Positions 6,760-8,936 of a stretch of 8,936 nucleotides of DNA are shown piece after piece. Source of the stretch: Lachnospiraceae bacterium (GTDB taxonomy: Bacteria > Bacillota > Clostridia > Lachnospirales > Lachnospiraceae); the NCBI GenBank assembly GCA_020860745.1, contig JAJBTR010000364.1, positions 1 to 8,936 of the forward strand, in the 5' to 3' direction. Position 1 is the first letter of the stretch; each line of letters begins with the position of its first letter. Position numbers and translations under genes: made by a program. The notes under the pieces are model-generated. The model worked only from the letters and a program-made list of their open reading frames with translations. It was not told where the DNA came from and searched no databases.

Positions 6760-6830
6760 GGAAAAGGTCTCATCACGCAGTGATTTCTAATGAACTTTTC
6801 CCCGTAACTGTAAAGGCACTGAACCGTTAC
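6760..6830 (+). promoter_or_regulatory. Structured intergenic RNA with a cobalamin-riboswitch-like core string
   Basis: The 180-base gap between the methyltransferase and the small membrane gene can fold into a stem GGAAAAG (6760-6766) with CTTTTCC (6795-6801). This encloses a hairpin ATCAC (6772-6776), loop GCA, GTGAT (6780-6784). Directly after it comes CCCGTAACTGTAA (6801-6813), then GGCACTG (6815-6821). Cobalamin riboswitches carry CCCGCxACTGTAA and GCCACTG in that order. Against the call: the usual GGTG/AATCC hairpin is not evident and the two strings are only a base apart, where the riboswitch normally has another helix. GTAAC (6804-6808) can also pair with GTTAC (6826-6830). It may be a degenerate or variant element, or chance. 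The rest of the gap holds no gene and no clear terminator. Confidence 0.25.
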
Positions 6831-6880
6831 ATATTCTGAAATATACCAGAGATTGCTGAAAAAACGGAGGGAATAGCCTC

Positions 6881-7168
6881 ATGAAAATTACGAAAACAGA
6901 AAAAATCTGGCTGGCCGCAGTCATCATCTTTTATATCTGTTACAACCTGCCGTTTGTCCCGCCCTATGGCCTTGCAAAGGCGACTTTGATCCACGCGCTG
7001 ATCACACTGGTCCCGCTCTGGATTGCCATTTATGTCGGACTGGTGAAGGTCTGCCGTATCTACCGGATCCGCGACCAAAAGACACCAGGCGATCCGGGAA
7101 CATCTTCACTGGAATCTGCAGGCAGTAAGTGCAACTCTGACATGAAATCAGATACATCCGGCAAATAG
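6881..7168 (+). CDS. Small two-helix membrane protein, probable partner of the SSS symporter
   Basis: Ninety-five residues with two clear membrane helices (about 9-26 and 38-58), a loop containing the Pro-rich NLPFVPPYG, and a polar C-terminal tail after RIYRIRDQ. I cannot name a family with certainty. Small two-helix proteins next to sodium:solute symporters are common, as in the DUF3311 and YhdT-like groups, and the context fits. GGAGGG (6866-6871) lies nine bases before the ATG. The TAG stop (7166-7168) overlaps the symporter's AGGAGG, so the two genes are probably translated together and may form one complex. The long hydrophilic tail (about residues 63-95) looks poorly conserved and disordered. 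Confidence 0.75.
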   Translation: MKITKTEKIWLAAVIIFYICYNLPFVPPYGLAKATLIHALITLVPLWIAIYVGLVKVCRIYRIRDQKTPGDPGTSSLESAGSKCNSDMKSDTSGK

Positions 7169-7180
7169 GAGGACACCGCC

Positions 7181-8707
7181 ATGCTGACAAGTTCCGCCAT
7201 ATGGATCGCATTTATACTCTATCTGGCATTTTTGCTGATCGTCGCCCTTGTGGAAAATATCCGCTCCAAACAGAAAAGCGCCCGGGGCTTTGCCACAGCA
7301 GGCGGCAGCATCAAATGGCCGTTCCTGGTCATGACCTACCTGGCTTCCCTCATGAGCACCTGGGTCTTTTTTGCAGGCCCCGGCGCCTACTACCGGGGCG
7401 GCATCGGATACTGGGCGTCCGAGCTGAGCTACATCTGCCTTTTTCCCATTATCGTCCACTTTGTCATGAACAAGGTCTGGATCACCAACAGTTCCCGGCA
7501 TTACACGACTCCCGCAGACTTTTACTATGACCGTTTTAAAAGTCCTCTCCTTCGTGTGATTCTGGCGCTGATTTTCCTGAGCGCATCCTTTCCGTACATT
7601 GCCAGCGTGCTGATTGCCATCTCCAAAGCGGCGGAAATTGCTACCGGAGGCGCGATCGCTTATCAGCAGGTAGTGATCGTGGTGGGCGTCGTCATCATCG
7701 CCTACGTCATGATCGGCGGCTTAAAATCCATCGCCCTGACCGACACCATCCAGGGACTTGCCTACATTTCCATTCTCTGGATCATCGTCATCGCCTGCCT
7801 GTACTGTGCGTTTGGCGGATCCCTGCCCGCAGCGTTCCGCACCATCTGGGAAAATACAAACGAATGGTTTTCCTACCCCGGTCCGGACGGATGGGTGCCC
7901 TACAGCGCGCGCTTCGGCTATCCGTTCAGCTGTGCGATCGGATGGACTGTCATGCTGCCACACGTATTTATCCGCTCCGGCTACTCCGGCTCTGATCTGC
8001 ATACACAGCGAAAGCTAATGTTTCTGACCCCGATCCTTCAGGCCTTTGTCTGGACCGGCACGATGCTCATCGGCATGGTCAGCATCGCTCTGCTGCCGGG
8101 TCTTTCCACTGATGAGACGGAGTATATCATCCCATATCTGATACAGAATATTATCAACCAGATCCATCCGAACCTGGCCGTAATACTGATGATATTCTTT
8201 TTCGTCGGCGCGATTGCCGTGGGTATCTCCACCGCAGATTCATTTCTCCTGGTCACCGGATCCATCATCTCGGAAGATCTACTGCACCATACACTCGGCA
8301 TCAAAATGGATGAGAAAAAGCAGCTCCTGTCCGTCCGCCTGGTCATCCTGGCAGTCGGCATTGTCAGCATCATTTTCGCCATCAATCCGCCGGATCTGAT
8401 CTACACACTGATTATGTTCGCCATCGCCATCGTCATGCCCCTCTTCCCCATCCTGGTGCTGGGCATCTACTGGAAGCGCGCCACCAGACAGGCAGCGGTT
8501 GTCTCCGCCATTGTGGGAACAGTTCTGGTACTTATGACATACTTCGTCTGGAACCTGGGCGGATCCTGGTACGGCGCCTTCGGTTTTGCGGGATCGCTGG
8601 TCTGCATGATTGTGGTAAGTCTCGTCACAAAACAGGATCCGGAAGACTCCCGGGAATTCTATGAAGCGTTGGAGGGCGGGGAAGAGAAATTCTATGCTAA
8701 ATATTGA
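7181..8707 (+). CDS. Sodium:solute symporter, SSS family
   Basis: Integral membrane protein of 508 residues, typical of the SSS family (TC 2.A.21; PanF/PutP-like) with about 13 helices. Family landmarks are the N-terminal helix followed by a FATAGGSIKWP segment (37-47), the STW of helix two (59-61), GGLKSIALTDTIQG (179-192) and GISTADSFLLVTGSIISED (348-366), the region that carries sodium-binding Ser/Thr residues in this family. AGGAGG (7167-7172) lies eight bases before the ATG. It would use the sodium gradient to import a solute. Its position behind an MttB-family methyltransferase suggests a methylated amine such as a betaine, which is inference; the sequence alone does not distinguish this from pantothenate, proline or other SSS substrates. 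No frameshift or missing segment is visible. Confidence 0.93.
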   Translation: MLTSSAIWIAFILYLAFLLIVALVENIRSKQKSARGFATAGGSIKWPFLVMTYLASLMSTWVFFAGPGAYYRGGIGYWASELSYICLFPIIVHFVMNKVWITNSSRHYTTPADFYYDRFKSPLLRVILALIFLSASFPYIASVLIAISKAAEIATGGAIAYQQVVIVVGVVIIAYVMIGGLKSIALTDTIQGLAYISILWIIVIACLYCAFGGSLPAAFRTIWENTNEWFSYPGPDGWVPYSARFGYPFSCAIGWTVMLPHVFIRSGYSGSDLHTQRKLMFLTPILQAFVWTGTMLIGMVSIALLPGLSTDETEYIIPYLIQNIINQIHPNLAVILMIFFFVGAIAVGISTADSFLLVTGSIISEDLLHHTLGIKMDEKKQLLSVRLVILAVGIVSIIFAINPPDLIYTLIMFAIAIVMPLFPILVLGIYWKRATRQAAVVSAIVGTVLVLMTYFVWNLGGSWYGAFGFAGSLVCMIVVSLVTKQDPEDSREFYEALEGGEEKFYAKY

Positions 8708-8936
8708 AACAATCTGCTGCAATCTATTTATGGGGTTAGATACTTTACAGTCAGTAAGGTTCTTTCCCCGATTGCTGCTTAGGCTGTTAAAATGGTGGAT
8801 GACCGGTATATCGGCTTCCGGAATTTCTCCATTGCATGAAACTATTTTTTTGCTATTAGCGTTTCTCAGGTCAATTCTCCGCAAACAATACGATTCTGAA
8901 ACGTTTTCATTATTTCCTGGTTAATTTATTCCCTAT
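8708..8936. other. Right-edge region without a supportable gene
   Basis: These 229 bases after the symporter contain only short or overlapping open frames with no ribosome binding site and no recognisable protein. No clear intrinsic terminator for the symporter unit was found: the T7 run near 8844 has only a weak four-pair stem before it. A near-palindrome, TGAAACGTTTTCA (8897-8909), lies close to the edge and could belong to the control region of a gene beyond the window. Confidence 0.5.

Noticed and set aside
8279..8884. Minus-strand open frame of 201 codons across the symporter end
   Set aside because: It begins with TTG without a ribosome binding site, is mostly antisense to the symporter, and encodes nothing recognisable.
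8897..8909. TGAAACGTTTTCA as a cre-like operator
   Set aside because: It is one base short of the cre spacing and its downstream gene is outside the window, so it cannot be supported.
8661..8924. Plus-strand 87-codon open frame overlapping the symporter end
   Set aside because: It starts inside the symporter gene in another frame, has no ribosome binding site, and its product matches no family I know.

Overview
The window looks like chromosomal DNA from a Clostridia-type Firmicute, most likely a gut Lachnospiraceae relative. This rests on the strong AGGAGG-type ribosome binding sites, a consensus sigma-A promoter, the 'giant' FtsX/MacB permease with a coiled-coil insert, and an MttB-family corrinoid methyltransferase paired with a sodium:solute symporter. 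The species call is inference; no rRNA or other marker is present.

Layout. Positions 1-227 (minus) hold the start of a thrH-type HAD phosphatase/phosphotransferase that runs off the left edge. Positions 228-428 are non-coding: a likely thrH promoter, a small hairpin and a perfect 20-bp palindrome. Positions 429-4087 (minus) encode a very large ABC permease with a roughly 420-residue coiled coil split by a Gly/Ser hinge. Its conserved first 18 or so residues lie in another frame, so the gene carries an apparent -1 frameshift at an A7 tract. Positions 4236-4937 (minus) encode the partner ABC ATPase. Positions 4938-5266 are a divergent control region with minus- and plus-strand promoters, an AT-rich palindrome, direct repeats and a structured leader. 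Positions 5267-8707 (plus) are a three-gene unit: an MttB-superfamily methyltransferase without pyrrolysine, a 95-residue two-helix membrane protein, and an SSS-family sodium symporter. Positions 8708-8936 show no supportable gene.

How the parts work together. The minus-strand pair forms one ABC system of the MacB/LolCDE type: the ATPase powers a permease that probably works on the cell envelope rather than importing a small solute. The plus-strand unit looks like a quaternary-amine (betaine-like) module: the symporter plus its small partner bring the substrate in, and the MttB homologue demethylates it onto a corrinoid protein. The corrinoid protein and the second methyltransferase are not in the window. 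The gap between the methyltransferase and the small membrane gene contains a short match to the most conserved part of cobalamin riboswitches; this is suggestive, not established.

The most interesting items are the A7 frameshift at the permease start (phase switch, programmed frameshift, mutation or sequencing error), the highly regular heptad repeats of its coiled coil, and the possible corrinoid-sensing RNA next to a corrinoid-dependent enzyme.
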